Positions 12,542-23,041 of a DNA stretch of 64,000 nt are shown one piece after another; positions within the stretch are counted from its first letter, which is position 1; every line of letters begins with the position of its first letter. The stretch is taken from positions 9,796,001 through 9,860,000 of the forward strand of contig NC_052140.2 of NCBI RefSeq assembly GCF_016086655.4, given 5' to 3'. Source of the DNA: Lepeophtheirus salmonis. Its lineage: Eukaryota; Arthropoda; Copepoda; Siphonostomatoida; Caligidae. A model generated the notes under the pieces. That model ran no database searches. It was given only the letters and a program-made list of their open reading frames with translations, and was not told the origin of the DNA. A program made the position numbers and the translations under genes.

Positions 12542-13394
12542 AGGATAAATAAAGATAAAATAATTGACCTTCTCTTTGAAAATATATTGATTTCTATATC
12601 TTTGACCCCAATGATAAAAAACATAGTTTGTCGTAAAGTAAAGATCTACTCACACAATTTCATAGCAAAAACAACAGCACCTTAATAAAATTTTATTTTA
12701 AAAGTTATTTATGATTGTTATTTAGAAAAGAATTTTTCCTGATTTACATAATAGATTTTATATCAGATGCTTCTCTCTGTAGACCACAAAACCCAAAATT
12801 TTGGAATTTTAAGGCTTTAATCATGTTGTTTTTTGTAAAAGTAATCATTGTTAAATTTGTTGACTTCTGTAATCATCATAAAAATATTATTTTAAAAAGT
12901 GTATTACTTATCATTTAGTATCTATTGTGATAGACAACAAAATAAATTTTATTTCTCGTTTTTATTATAACTATACCATTAAATCTCGTTCCTAAATTAA
13001 TCTAATTATATATTTTTTTAAATATGTATTAAAAAAAAACGTATTTTGGTAGTTTAATAATGATTATTATGTCAAGTAAGTGATTGTTCTAACCAAAATA
13101 CAAACTATTTTACTTTTTTATAGTCCTATACGAAAAAATAAAATTCATATTTCGAAATATTATATCTTTTTACAACGAAAAAATTCCAATTATTTCTGAT
13201 TGTTTAAACGGCAGTTAAACTTGATAGATTAAAACATACAAGTAAGAAGTTCCCATTAACTTTCCAATCCAGATAAGCAATTTCATTACTTTAAAGAAAA
13301 TATTGATTTATTCAATTTGCATCTTAAACTTGATTTTAAAATAATTTTTAATTTTTTTATCAAACATAGATAGATAAAATTGTATAATTGTTTT
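12542..13394. other. AT-rich stretch without features
   Basis: This stretch holds A and T runs and a few short chance frames (12715-12918). No terminal repeat of the adjacent transposase fragment was found. Confidence 0.55.
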
Positions 13395-13965
13395 GTGGCC
13401 AGATGTTTTGTCCTGAAGATGGTTTCGACTTCCTCATATGATTTTGCTATAAATTTGTTGTTTCTGCGTTTCAAAATCTGTTTGACTGTGAAGATCTTAA
13501 CAGTCGACAGATGACTTTTTAAGTTAAGGTGTGTGTTTTTTTTCATCTCTCAGGCCTCAGTACCTTTATCCTGTAGGTGAGCAGATGTCTTGGAGTCCTG
13601 ACAAAGTTCTTAAGGGTATTGTAATCCTGAACTGCCCTTTTGATGGTGATCTTGTCCACATTGAACTCGTCAACCAAGTAGCAAATCAATGCTGTTGAAT
13701 TTTCTTTGATCTTGACCTCCAGCATCTTGAAAAATGTTTTTATCTCGCTTCAAAACATTTCCTCTACTTTCTGCCTTACTTTTAACTCCTTTCCCATTCT
13801 CCTTGGCCACTCTGATGTTCCAGACTGTCCTCATGGGCACACATACGATATTTGAAATTATTTTTGGGTCAATATCTTCGTCCCGAAGATCGAAAAGTTT
13901 TGCCTTTTTTATCCGAGTTAACTCATTTTTCAACCAATTTTGAGCAAATAAAAACAATGCACAAC
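13395..13965 (-). pseudogene. DD37D-type transposase, N-terminal half
   Basis: The order of motifs is that of a copepod-style DD37D transposase: a first HTH (KLFDLRDEDIDPKIISNI, then MRTVWNIRVAKENGKG), a second HTH (DEFNVDKITIKRAVQD), the linker VRTPRHLLTYRIKVLRPER, then HLSTVKIFTVKQILKRRNNK. At least two frame changes are needed (near 13690 and 13545). Compared with relatives, the stretch between KIF and FTV that normally holds SDEK, and with it the first catalytic Asp, is missing. Similarity stops near 13395 after FRTKHLATKQ, so the second and third catalytic residues are gone. Inactive. Confidence 0.65.
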
Positions 13966-16376
13966 AACACACTCTGATTGGAACATTATCTACGATGCCC
14001 ATAAAAGTTCCCTGTTGCACTTTGTATATTATGAACTATAATTGTTAAATATTCTATGGAAATAAATTTATTTTATGTATCGTAGTAAATTATAAAAATA
14101 ACACTTGGAAAAAACAGATACCAAATTTAAGAAATTATATATATATTGTTTTGTACAGACAGTTCTATTTAGAAAACTACAAATGATACTTTTATAAAGC
14201 ACAGGAAAAAGGAAGAATGTTGTCTTATGATATTATTAAATTAAAACTATTGTTAAAATTAACTTTTTGTTTTATATATGGATTAAAATGTATTTCTGTG
14301 TTAGAAAGTAGAAACTTCAACATCTAATATTATATTATTGCAAGAAGAATTAATTATATTTTGCTTTTTTAACACCATTTACAAAAATATAGGTTGGAAT
14401 TGATTTCATTCATCTTTTAGAGCAGAAGTTATTTATTTTGTTTACCTTAATTACGTAATTTTAAGAATTGTAATACCACAATCCTTCCCCGTATAATTTT
14501 TGAAGTTTAGTGATTTTTTTTTATTTTACAAATTTTATTATGTAAAAATACATATACAAGATGATTTCAGCTTATTTTAACTTTTATAGCATCTGTCAAC
14601 ATTATCTTTAAATAAAAAAACATGGGGCAGAGAGTTCAAAAATCTCCATTTTTTTACCAACTATGAAACTATTATTTATTAAATGTTTGTATGTGCTCAC
14701 AACTGATTAACAAGTTTTTATTTTTATCCAATAAATCAAAGTTTATAAAACTGATTAGGAGACAAGAAGCAAAATAAGCTACAGCAATCCATTAATGACT
14801 ATTTCAGTGTTTTTGAGATTAAGGTAACGCTATAAAAGATATTTAAACCGTTACAATCTTACAAAAAATGTACAAAATAACAAAAGTAGCAATTGTTTTT
14901 TAATTTTGTATTCGTATAGTTATAATTTTTTCTGTAAATGTTCCATACATTTGTTTGTTGCAATAACTATTACATAAAAATATACATTAAACAATTTTTT
15001 TGTACTTCGACGTCTTAATGTTCTTTTTAGACTGTTTTTGAAAATGGCGAATTATATTTCTAAAAATTGTTTTATGAGAAAATTTCCTACCAAGTTTTGA
15101 AATTAATAATACGTAAAAAAAAGACTGGATAAAATTAAAAGACTTTTAGGGTTTTGCGACAATTACTCAGTGTAAACATGACATTCGACTCGACCATTAA
15201 AAAAACAAAACATTTATAAAAATATTTACTATTGTTTGAATATATTTTCAGGTTTTAAAAATCAATATTTTCAGTCACAAATTATATTAAGGTATAATAA
15301 TATTGGAAAAAAGATTACTGGAAATTTTTATTGAAAAAAAAAATAAAAAAAAAGGCAAGGCCCTACTTTGGATACGAAAACATGCTTAGTATGAACTGTA
15401 GGTAACTGCATATCGATATTAATAAAGCAAAGTTCATCTGCATGTATAAAAATATTTTATATGTTTAAAACAAGTACTTTTAATTTAAGAAATAACAACA
15501 TGCTTTGTTTATGGTACCTGAATCTCAGATTTCTATAAGAATTTTTGATCTAAGAAATAACATCAAAGTTATCTTAATGATTATCTCAGTGGTTTTGCAT
15601 GTAGCATCGAGCGTGTTCATAGAGTATACTGTATATAATGCTTCCCGATGTGTATCATATACTTATTTAGTATAGTATTATTCAGAAAGAAAAAAATATA
15701 TAATATTATATTTTAATCTATATCTTTATTCAAAAATATATTTATATTATAATTAATTACGAGTTCTGAAAATTATAAAATGTTTGATAAAAATCAAACG
15801 TAAGTTTAATTTATATTATAATTGAAAAAAACTGGAAGTACTTGCAATAAAATGTGAAGTAAAATAAAGTGACTAATGATTTTTTTAAAAATCATTAGGT
15901 GTTATTTTTAAAATTTATATTTCTTGACAAGAGGACGTCTAAGTATTAAGTAACTACTATGAGAGTGCTCATAAAAAACCAAGAGTAACACCGAAGAATA
16001 CTTGGGGTAGTTTGTCTGTTGGTCGACGCTTAAATATTCTGGATATTCCAGGTACAACAGTTAGTGTAAAATAATACAAAAAATAATCAATGAAAAGAAA
16101 ATTGATGTACCTGGGACCTTTATCAAACGTGTTACAATATCTGAAACTTCTCCTCATTGTGTAGTTTTTAACTTAAATGTAGTTATATCAAAAGAGAGAA
16201 AAATAATCAATAATTCAAATTATATCAATCACAGGAAAAACGATAAAAAATAAATGCATTTTTACAAAAATAATGATTCTCAAACAAATTACTTTTACTT
16301 CCCCAAATAGTTTTTACATAATAAAAGTTGACAATTACTATTGAACTTTTTTTTTACATTAATCATAATTATATTA
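13966..16376. other. AT-rich stretch without features
   Basis: Very AT-rich, with TATATA-like runs. The short frame at 15969-16157 looks like chance. No terminal repeats or conserved blocks were seen. Confidence 0.55.
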
Positions 16377-16378
16377 TA

Positions 16379-17570
16379 CAGTGTGGACCCCAAATACTGA
16401 AAAATGAATTATTTTATGTAACTCATTTATATATATATATATTAATAGATACCTACATTTTGCTATAAATATAAAATACTATCTTCAAATATGTGACAAA
16501 TATTTTTTCCCAAGTCGTCTTTAATGCCAAAATGACAGACTTAAGTCTGCAAAGGAAGGCATCGCAGTAGGTACGCACCATTTCAATAGGAATGTGGTTG
16601 CATTTTTGAATTTGAGAGTCATTCTGTGATTCCAAATTGGGAAGATGTTTCTTGCAAGTCCTGTCTTCCAAAATGGAGCATATTCCAAAATCCATCAGGT
16701 TCGAATCAAAAATGGATGGAAGCTAAAAATTATAGCTATAAAGGCTAAATAGATTAGTTTTGCATAATCCCTTGGTGATATTGTACATATGAGATGAAGC
16801 ACTATCATGTTGAACGAAAAAAGTATCTTCTTTGAATTGGGAATTTGCCAATAAGAACTTTCTCCAAGATGGTATTTACGTACTCTAAGTTTCTGATTTG
16901 GACTCCGGAGTGTCCAAACACTAAGTGTTCCACACTAGATCTGCTGGCATGTCCTCAGGACATACCTGACTGGAGTTTGTGCGTTTGATATATTCTACGG
17001 AAGGAATCAGATCCTTTTATAGGCAAAACACGATATTTTGATAATTCAATTTAGCCTCAACAGATAAAACTTTCACGAGACTAAAAATAATGTTGGGAGC
17101 CATAGGTTACTTGAAGAAACTAAGGAGTTTATTGATTCGGTTGACTCTCTTGTCTTTAATTGTCACCAAAACGAGATATCATTTTTACAAATACTCCCCT
17201 TTGGATTTTGCCTAATCATCTTTTGTATTATTTTGATGTTCGCCCTACACCGTGTTGTTCGTTGTTAATCACATCGAAAACAATATTTGACACTATCTGT
17301 CTCCTTATATCTGTCTACAGAGCGTTTTATGAAAGTTTTGTTAATCTTTATGACCTTTAAGACCCTTAAAATCTATGGGTTACTTTTCCCCAAGCAGTGA
17401 GCCTTGCACAATGTTTGCCTTCCTTGCTCGAAAATAAAGATACCAAAAAATAATTTTCAAAACCTTTGTAGACAATTCCTTCGTTATTTACAACAATAAT
17501 TTATACGATAATATCTAGTAATCCCTATTATAAATTTTAGTATTTGGGATAGTATTTAGGGTCCAGCCTG
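16379..17570 (-). mobile_element. Tc1/mariner element bounded by TIRs
   Basis: The left end CAGTGTGGACCCCAAATACT matches the inverted right end CAGGCTGGACCCTAAATACT at all but three positions. TA dinucleotides lie outside both ends (16377-16378, 17571-17572). The 1192 bp length fits a lightly deleted member. The transposase is on the minus strand. The TIR sequence differs from every other element in the window, so this is a separate family. Confidence 0.75.
16490..17330 (-). pseudogene. Tc1/mariner transposase, decayed
   Basis: Pieces in family order on the minus strand are: HTH region (VINNEQHGVGRTSK, then KMIRQNPKGSI); the segment after the first catalytic site (KVLSVEAKLNYQNIVF); RSSVEHLVFGHSGVQI, standing for the usual VMVWGG region; a second catalytic site with Asp retained (FFVQHDSASSHMYN); a third site (FDSNLMDFGICSILE, Asp retained); and a C-terminus with a typical family tail (PNLESQNDSQIQK, then IPIEMVRTYCDAF). 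Several frameshifts and stops interrupt it. The only long open piece is 16453-16695, the C-terminus. Confidence 0.7.
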
Positions 17571-17572
17571 TA

Positions 17573-18204
17573 CAATTGTGATGTAAATTTTATGTCTGTG
17601 CTTCTTTAATATGTAAAAAACCGGGATAGATAAATATATGATTTTGCTTTTTACAGAAGATGTCAATAAAACTTACCTATGTACAAACATTTAATATATA
17701 ATAGGCTATTAAATAAATATATTAACATGCGTAAATTATTTAAAATAAATAATTTATACTCTAGAAATATTGGTAATGTGGAACAATACATGTAACTTGA
17801 ACAAAACAAACTAGAATGCAGTATTTTAAATGCAATTTAAATATTTGTATTTACATATTATAAAAGCAACCTGATGCCCATTCAAATATATTTAAAAGTA
17901 TATCTACTAATCGTTGACCTTACGCCAATTCATATTATAGGGTGAAAAGATTGAACTAATACATCTTACTATAAATATTTGTTTGACTATATCCTCGGTA
18001 ATATTTAAGCTAGAAGATAACAATTTCTCTATCATCATTAGCTTTATCTAGTCATTAGATTGTAAGTTTTTTAAATTATTTAATTGTGTTAAAAATAAAA
18101 AATTATAAAATACATTTACCATATTATAATTTTTTTCTGGCAAAATATCTTAAGTCTAGCGTTAAAATACCGTAACTGGTTTGAATTGAATAATAAAATT
18201 TTAA
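17573..18204. other. AT-rich stretch without features
   Basis: Nothing recognisable between two transposons apart from AT runs. Confidence 0.6.
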
Positions 18205-18240
18205 GTATACAGGGACGGGGATCAAATTGTCGCCAAAATA
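18205..18240. repeat. Candidate left terminal repeat of the DD37D element
   Basis: TATACAGGGACGGGGATCAA lies just outside the C-terminal end of the transposase gene and has the CAG start after TA that Tc1/mariner ends show. A clear inverted partner beyond 19403 was not found. The nearest candidates carry only GATCCC near 19866. The right boundary therefore stays open. Confidence 0.4.
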
Positions 18241-18332
18241 TTTTTCCACAAAAAACAACACAAAATATACATTTTTTAACTTTTCTATTGAAAATCAAAA
18301 CTATGACAAGCATATAGGTATAGAGTAGCCAT

Positions 18333-19403
18333 TCATTCGATATAATCACCATTGGCATCAATACGGCCTCTGAACTGGCCGCAGGCTCTTCTGACCATCT
18401 CATTGTCCATGTTGCCGAATACCTCCTTGATGGAGTCCATCAAGCTGGCCTTGGTGCAATGGGGATGTCTATTGGTATGTCTCTCGACAGAGCCCCAGAC
18501 AAAATAGTCCAAAGGATTAAGGTCGGAAGAGTTAGGGGGCCACAAATCCTTTGTTACGACGTCATAACAGTTCTCGGTTAACCACTGCATGGAGATTTTG
18601 GACACATGGCAGGGTGCTGAGTCCTGTTGCCACAACCAGGGCCTGTCTCCGGCCACCCCTTGGATCCAGGACAGAATCACCTTCTCCATAACATCCAGGT
18701 AGACATCTGTATTGACATTTAGACCCGTTTCAAACATGTGGGGAGGCATAACACATGACCTTCACTGCTGACCACCCCGAACACCATGACCATTGCAGGG
18801 AAATTGGTCTTCATTACCTTCCTCACATGGCTGGTGCAGGTGGCTATCCACCTGTTGTTCTGTTTGTTGACCTTCTGATCTTGACAGAAATTCTTTTCAT
18901 CAGAGAAAAAACCACAGCATCCCGGGCTGCTTTTGATGCTTGAACTTGTTGAACAATTTTGTTGACTTCATCAGCCTGTTGTACTTTGCCTTCTGGGTCC
19001 AAATCTGGCCCACCTGCATTTTGTAGCTCCTGCACCTTAAATTCTCAGATACACAGTCCCTTATTGTTTTCTCATGGCAACCCAGATCCTTCGCCATGGC
19101 CTTCATGGACCTGGTAGAGTCATCCTCAACCATCTTCTTCACCTTGTCGACAAAGTCGGTGTCCCTGACCTTCCTGTCAGCGCCCTCCTCCTTGGGTACC
19201 CTCTTTATGGTGGCATCAACATCCGCAGTGTCCTTTAGCTTCTTACGGATACGCTGAACAGTCCGTAAATTCACTCCTAAGGTTGAAGCAATCGTTGAAT
19301 TGGAGATTTCACCTCCATTATTAACCAATGCCATGACTACGGCAGACCTCGAAAGCTCCTTGTTCCACTTATAGCTCTTTATCTCCTTATATGATGACGG
19401 CAT
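18333..19403 (-). pseudogene. DD37D mariner (maT-like) transposase, two lesions
   Basis: This is the best-preserved gene of the window. It starts at the ATG at 19403 with two HTH motifs (STIASTLGVNLRTVQRIRKK and SMKAMAKDLGCHEKTIRDCV). The catalytic core keeps SDEKNF, WQQDSAPCH and NPLDYFVW. The second and third Asp are separated by 37 residues, which defines DD37D. The protein ends GRIDANGDYIE. Two small lesions break the frame: an extra T in a T run near 18905, just before SDEK, and two extra bases near 18750. About 350 residues is normal for the family. Few substitutions suggest a young copy, and a sequencing error in the T run is possible. A terminal repeat candidate lies at 18205. Confidence 0.8.
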
Positions 19404-20719
19404 GATGCTAACAGAACTACGTTTCGTTAGCTGACGAGAATATTACATTATTTTAGATACTTAAAGTCTACTTAGAGATAATTTGTTCTACACCTGTTGT
19501 TTTATTTATTAAGTGGGTATTTAAGGTTGTTTTTTTATAATAAATTTAAAATATTTAACTTATTTTTAAATTTTAAAACAGTATTGTGAGTAAAATTACT
19601 TATACTAAATGCTAAACAAGGTGGGATCATTTTTAACACCAGCAGTCAGAAAATAGAGCTGCTTTAAATGTATCCTTATGTATTATTAAAAAGGGAGAAA
19701 TAAAATTTTAAGCATTTTGAAAATAATAAGTTTCCCACTTTTCCCATTTTTCTCAAAAAACTAAATTTTATTATGTTAACAAATTATTTAACCACACAAA
19801 TTTACATATATGTATCTAAAAATTATGTAATAACCAATAGCTTTCAAACAAGGATAAAATACTCTGATCCCATTCTTTCTTTTTGTTCTTTGTTTGTCAT
19901 TAACGTTTGACAAAGGAAAGTGAGAGTGAAGTTAAAAATGGTCAAGTTTGTTCAAGTTTTTACTGGTTCTGCTTTGGGGGGGGGGCATTTTGGACCCAAA
20001 ATAATATTCTTTTTATTAAAAATGTCTATGCAATATCCCCTTTATCTTACTATCTGAATTTTTTTTTGAACAGATTGAATTTTCATGAGTGTTCATTTGA
20101 ATAACAAAAATCCAAGACAGTACAATACCAGGAGGAGGAGAAAAAGTAAGAAATCTATGCTTGTATATATAAGATTTATTTTATCTCATCACCTTAAAAA
20201 TATATGACCTCTTTAATGTTGTATATTTTGTTAATTTATTTAATGAATAATATATTGAATGGTCGAAAGATAATTATGAAGAAATTTCATTAAAAAAACG
20301 AATTACTTAACAATACAACAATTTTGTTTTCTTCAGAAGAAAAAAAAAGTTGTTTTACATATTATCCAATATATTCATGAAGTTGAATAATTATATATTA
20401 TGTTTACAGTTGGTGCACGTAGTACTATGTTTCATACATACTATAATAACCCTTACAAATTACTTGCAGTGTTTCTTGATAAATATGTAGAACGTACATA
20501 CCAAAAGAAAATATGTGAGGTTCCTACTTATTGTTCTACGAATACAATGAATAAGCTTATTTTTTTGTTTTTCACACAAACGAAAGTTTTGTACGTCAAA
20601 AAATTTAGATATATTGCCTACTTTTACCACGTTCATAAAAGTTAACAGAACTACACCGTCTGTTATTTTTCTGGAGTGTTTGGTCACTTCACTCTGATAC
20701 AAACGCAAGCACATGTACC
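19404..20719. other. AT-rich stretch, one G-run
   Basis: This holds AT-rich DNA, a run of about 10 G at 19976-19986 and a GGGATCA / TGATCCC pair (19623, 19866) that might mark a small inverted-repeat element. Nothing is secure. Confidence 0.4.
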
Positions 20720-20823
20720 TCCGATTATTTTTTGTTGGATAGCTTTTATACCTGCACAACTTGGGAAAAATCCGATTATTTTTTGTTGGATAGCTTTTTT
20801 AACTCTGCACAACTTGGGAAAAA
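20720..20823. repeat. Two-copy tandem repeat, about 52 bp unit
   Basis: The unit beginning TCCGATTATTTTTTGTTGGA occurs at 20720-20770 and again at 20771-20823. Both copies end CTGCACAACTTGGGAAAAA. They differ by a few indels in T runs and one substitution. An overlapping frame (20676-20996) repeats PIIFCWIAF because of it, so that frame is not evidence of a protein. Confidence 0.85.
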
Positions 20824-22659
20824 TCACAAAGTCGTTGTCGCAAATATTTAGAGAAGGCAGGGAGCACTCCTTGGAATCAGCGGCATCAATAACAATAAAG
20901 CAATTGCTGGAACTCTTTTTGTTATTCCGGGGAGTCTACTCATCCGAAGTGACTGTGAATGATTCATCATTACTAGGTCATAAAAACTACTATTGAGAAA
21001 GTTATTAGTTAAGTAAAGTGTGTTTATTTATAAATGCTATAGTGTAGTAGCTTTTTAATTTGATTTTAAAGTTTGTTGCAGCTTATTGTTAAGAGCAAAA
21101 GTTTTTACAAACTTATTTACAATAAATTTAATTTTAATATATAATACTACACTTTTTTATTATGATATCAACGTCAAAGGAATTTTGCCTCAATTAAGTT
21201 TTGAAAAAAAAACAAAAAACATTATTTCTAATAAACTAAACCTAATTCCCAAAATTTAATACGGATTCAAATATTATCAAAGTAGATATTTTTATTGATT
21301 GCTTTGAAAATCTTAAATTAAACCAGATTGATTTGGGAATAACAAAAAATCCGATATGTTACATTGAAAAAAAATATTAAAATTCATAATTAAAACGTCA
21401 AATAATAATTTAAAAATATCCATATTTGTAAGTTTGATGGCTTGAGTTGTTTATTTGTAATTTTTTACACATAGAAATTAATAATTTCTTAAGCTAAAAT
21501 AAAATTCAGATTATGAATAAATTTGCAAATATTTTTTCCTTAATATCGAAAACAAAAATATGCTATTAATCGATGTTACTAATATCTTGAAGTATTTATA
21601 ATTACACTTACTTTTCTGATCAATTTGGAAAAGTTTTTTATATTGCAACTTTGTGATTAAACAAAACCTTCTTTCTGTTTATTTTTTGGAAGGTAATGAT
21701 AAAGGAGATATGATAAATATATGATGCGCTGATAAAGGAAACGCATTGGACACTAGGTGAACAGAAATGATTTATTCAAACTAGCTTCCAATGACAAAAT
21801 ATATCTTGAGACAGTCATTGCAAAAATTCAATTCTGCGTCTACACCATGAAGAAGATATTTAGCTCCAATGCTTTACTGATGTGTAGTAAATTTGAATTA
21901 TGAGCAATGTTTTGAAGAAACTGTAGTGAAAAAATAGGCTGAAGTCTTGTATATCTTATAAATATTTCATCAATTATATGTATATGTTTTTTATTATCCT
22001 ATAGAAACCTATTTCATAATGTTTGCCTAATGATGCGGAATCATACGCATCATTACGCACACTTATTAATAAATTGCCCCATTATTATATATTTCCAGTT
22101 TTTGATAATTTCCAAATAAATTATGTGTTAAAAAAATCTTTAGGAGTCGCATCAATACTTAAATAAAAACTTGTCCATATATATGCGTAAAATTTGAATA
22201 TAATCCAAGGTGAACAGTCATTAAAACATATATTACCTATGTTTGACAGGATTATTATATAAAAACCTTAAACTATTCATAATTTAAGAATATTAGCTAC
22301 ACAGCTACTGTAGTTAAAAATATAATTTAGTTTAATAATATAAGACGTACATAAGAAAATAATTTATGTCAATAATGAATAATATCATTTTAACTGTATC
22401 AATTGGTAAAAGCTAATTAATTCAATGAAACATAGCTATAAAATAAGTGTAAAAATATTCAAGTAGCAATGTGTTGTATTTTACTCCAAAAACATGAAAT
22501 GAGTAACATACATATCCATAAAAAAATTAATACTGGGTGCGACGAAAAAACCTTTACACTTGGTGTTTGCTACAAAAATCAAGATGTTTGGGAATGTGGT
22601 AAAATAGGTCTGGTCCAATACTATAAAAAAATAGATCTTCCTAAGTGTTCTGCAAGCCA
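20824..22659. other. AT-rich stretch without features
   Basis: No recognisable gene or repeat. The open frame at 22469-22675 has no family resemblance. Confidence 0.55.
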
Positions 22660-23041
22660 AGAAAATGCAATTTGAACGTGATCAACAAATTTAGGTCTGC
22701 GCAATTATGGATGCTGGTACGAAACCAACAGAGATTGCCATATTATCATGGGTCCAGACCAACTACATGGACATGAACGTGGTGTTTGTGGTCGGAGGAC
22801 AACTTGCCTTCCTGGGCAAAGTAAATTTGCCCCCCCCCCTACTCACTAGATACCAAAATATTGGACTCACTTTTTGGGGTATGTGGAGTCCAAGGCCTGT
22901 ACTGTCCGTCATCCAAATATCAACACCCTCAAGGACAAATACCAGGATATAATATCTGAGGACTACATTTGCAATAGGTGCAAGGCCTTCCATGGCCACC
23001 CTGGAATCCATCATTCTAGCCAAGGGCTACATCGATTATTA
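22660..23041 (+). pseudogene. Internally deleted DD37D transposase
   Basis: The N-terminal HTH start (VCAIMDAGTKPTEIA) runs directly into a later part of the protein (WVQTNYMDMNVVFVVGGQ, corresponding to the segment around the second catalytic Asp, where QDGAPAH is expected). After a shift it continues into the C-terminus (FLGYVESKACTVRHPNINTL, then EDYICNRCKAFHG). Most of the DDE domain between is missing and the catalytic Asp residues are lost. The run of 10 C near 22830 breaks the frame. It is a deletion derivative of an element whose termini I could not locate. Confidence 0.6.

Noticed and set aside
18755..19035. Additional frames over the DD37D transposase (both strands)
   Set aside because: They are other-frame readings of the same transposase gene. 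The minus-strand one at 18844-19035 is its frame-shifted shadow.
19621..19880. Possible MITE from GGGATCA / TGATCCC, or right end of the DD37D element
   Set aside because: Only seven bases match, so it cannot be told from chance.
20460..20996. Overlapping frames of 99 and 106 codons on opposite strands
   Set aside because: One owes its internal repeat to the tandem duplication at 20720-20823, and the two overlap antisense. No family resemblance.
22763..23023. 86-codon minus-strand frame
   Set aside because: Antisense shadow of the deleted DD37D transposase on the plus strand.
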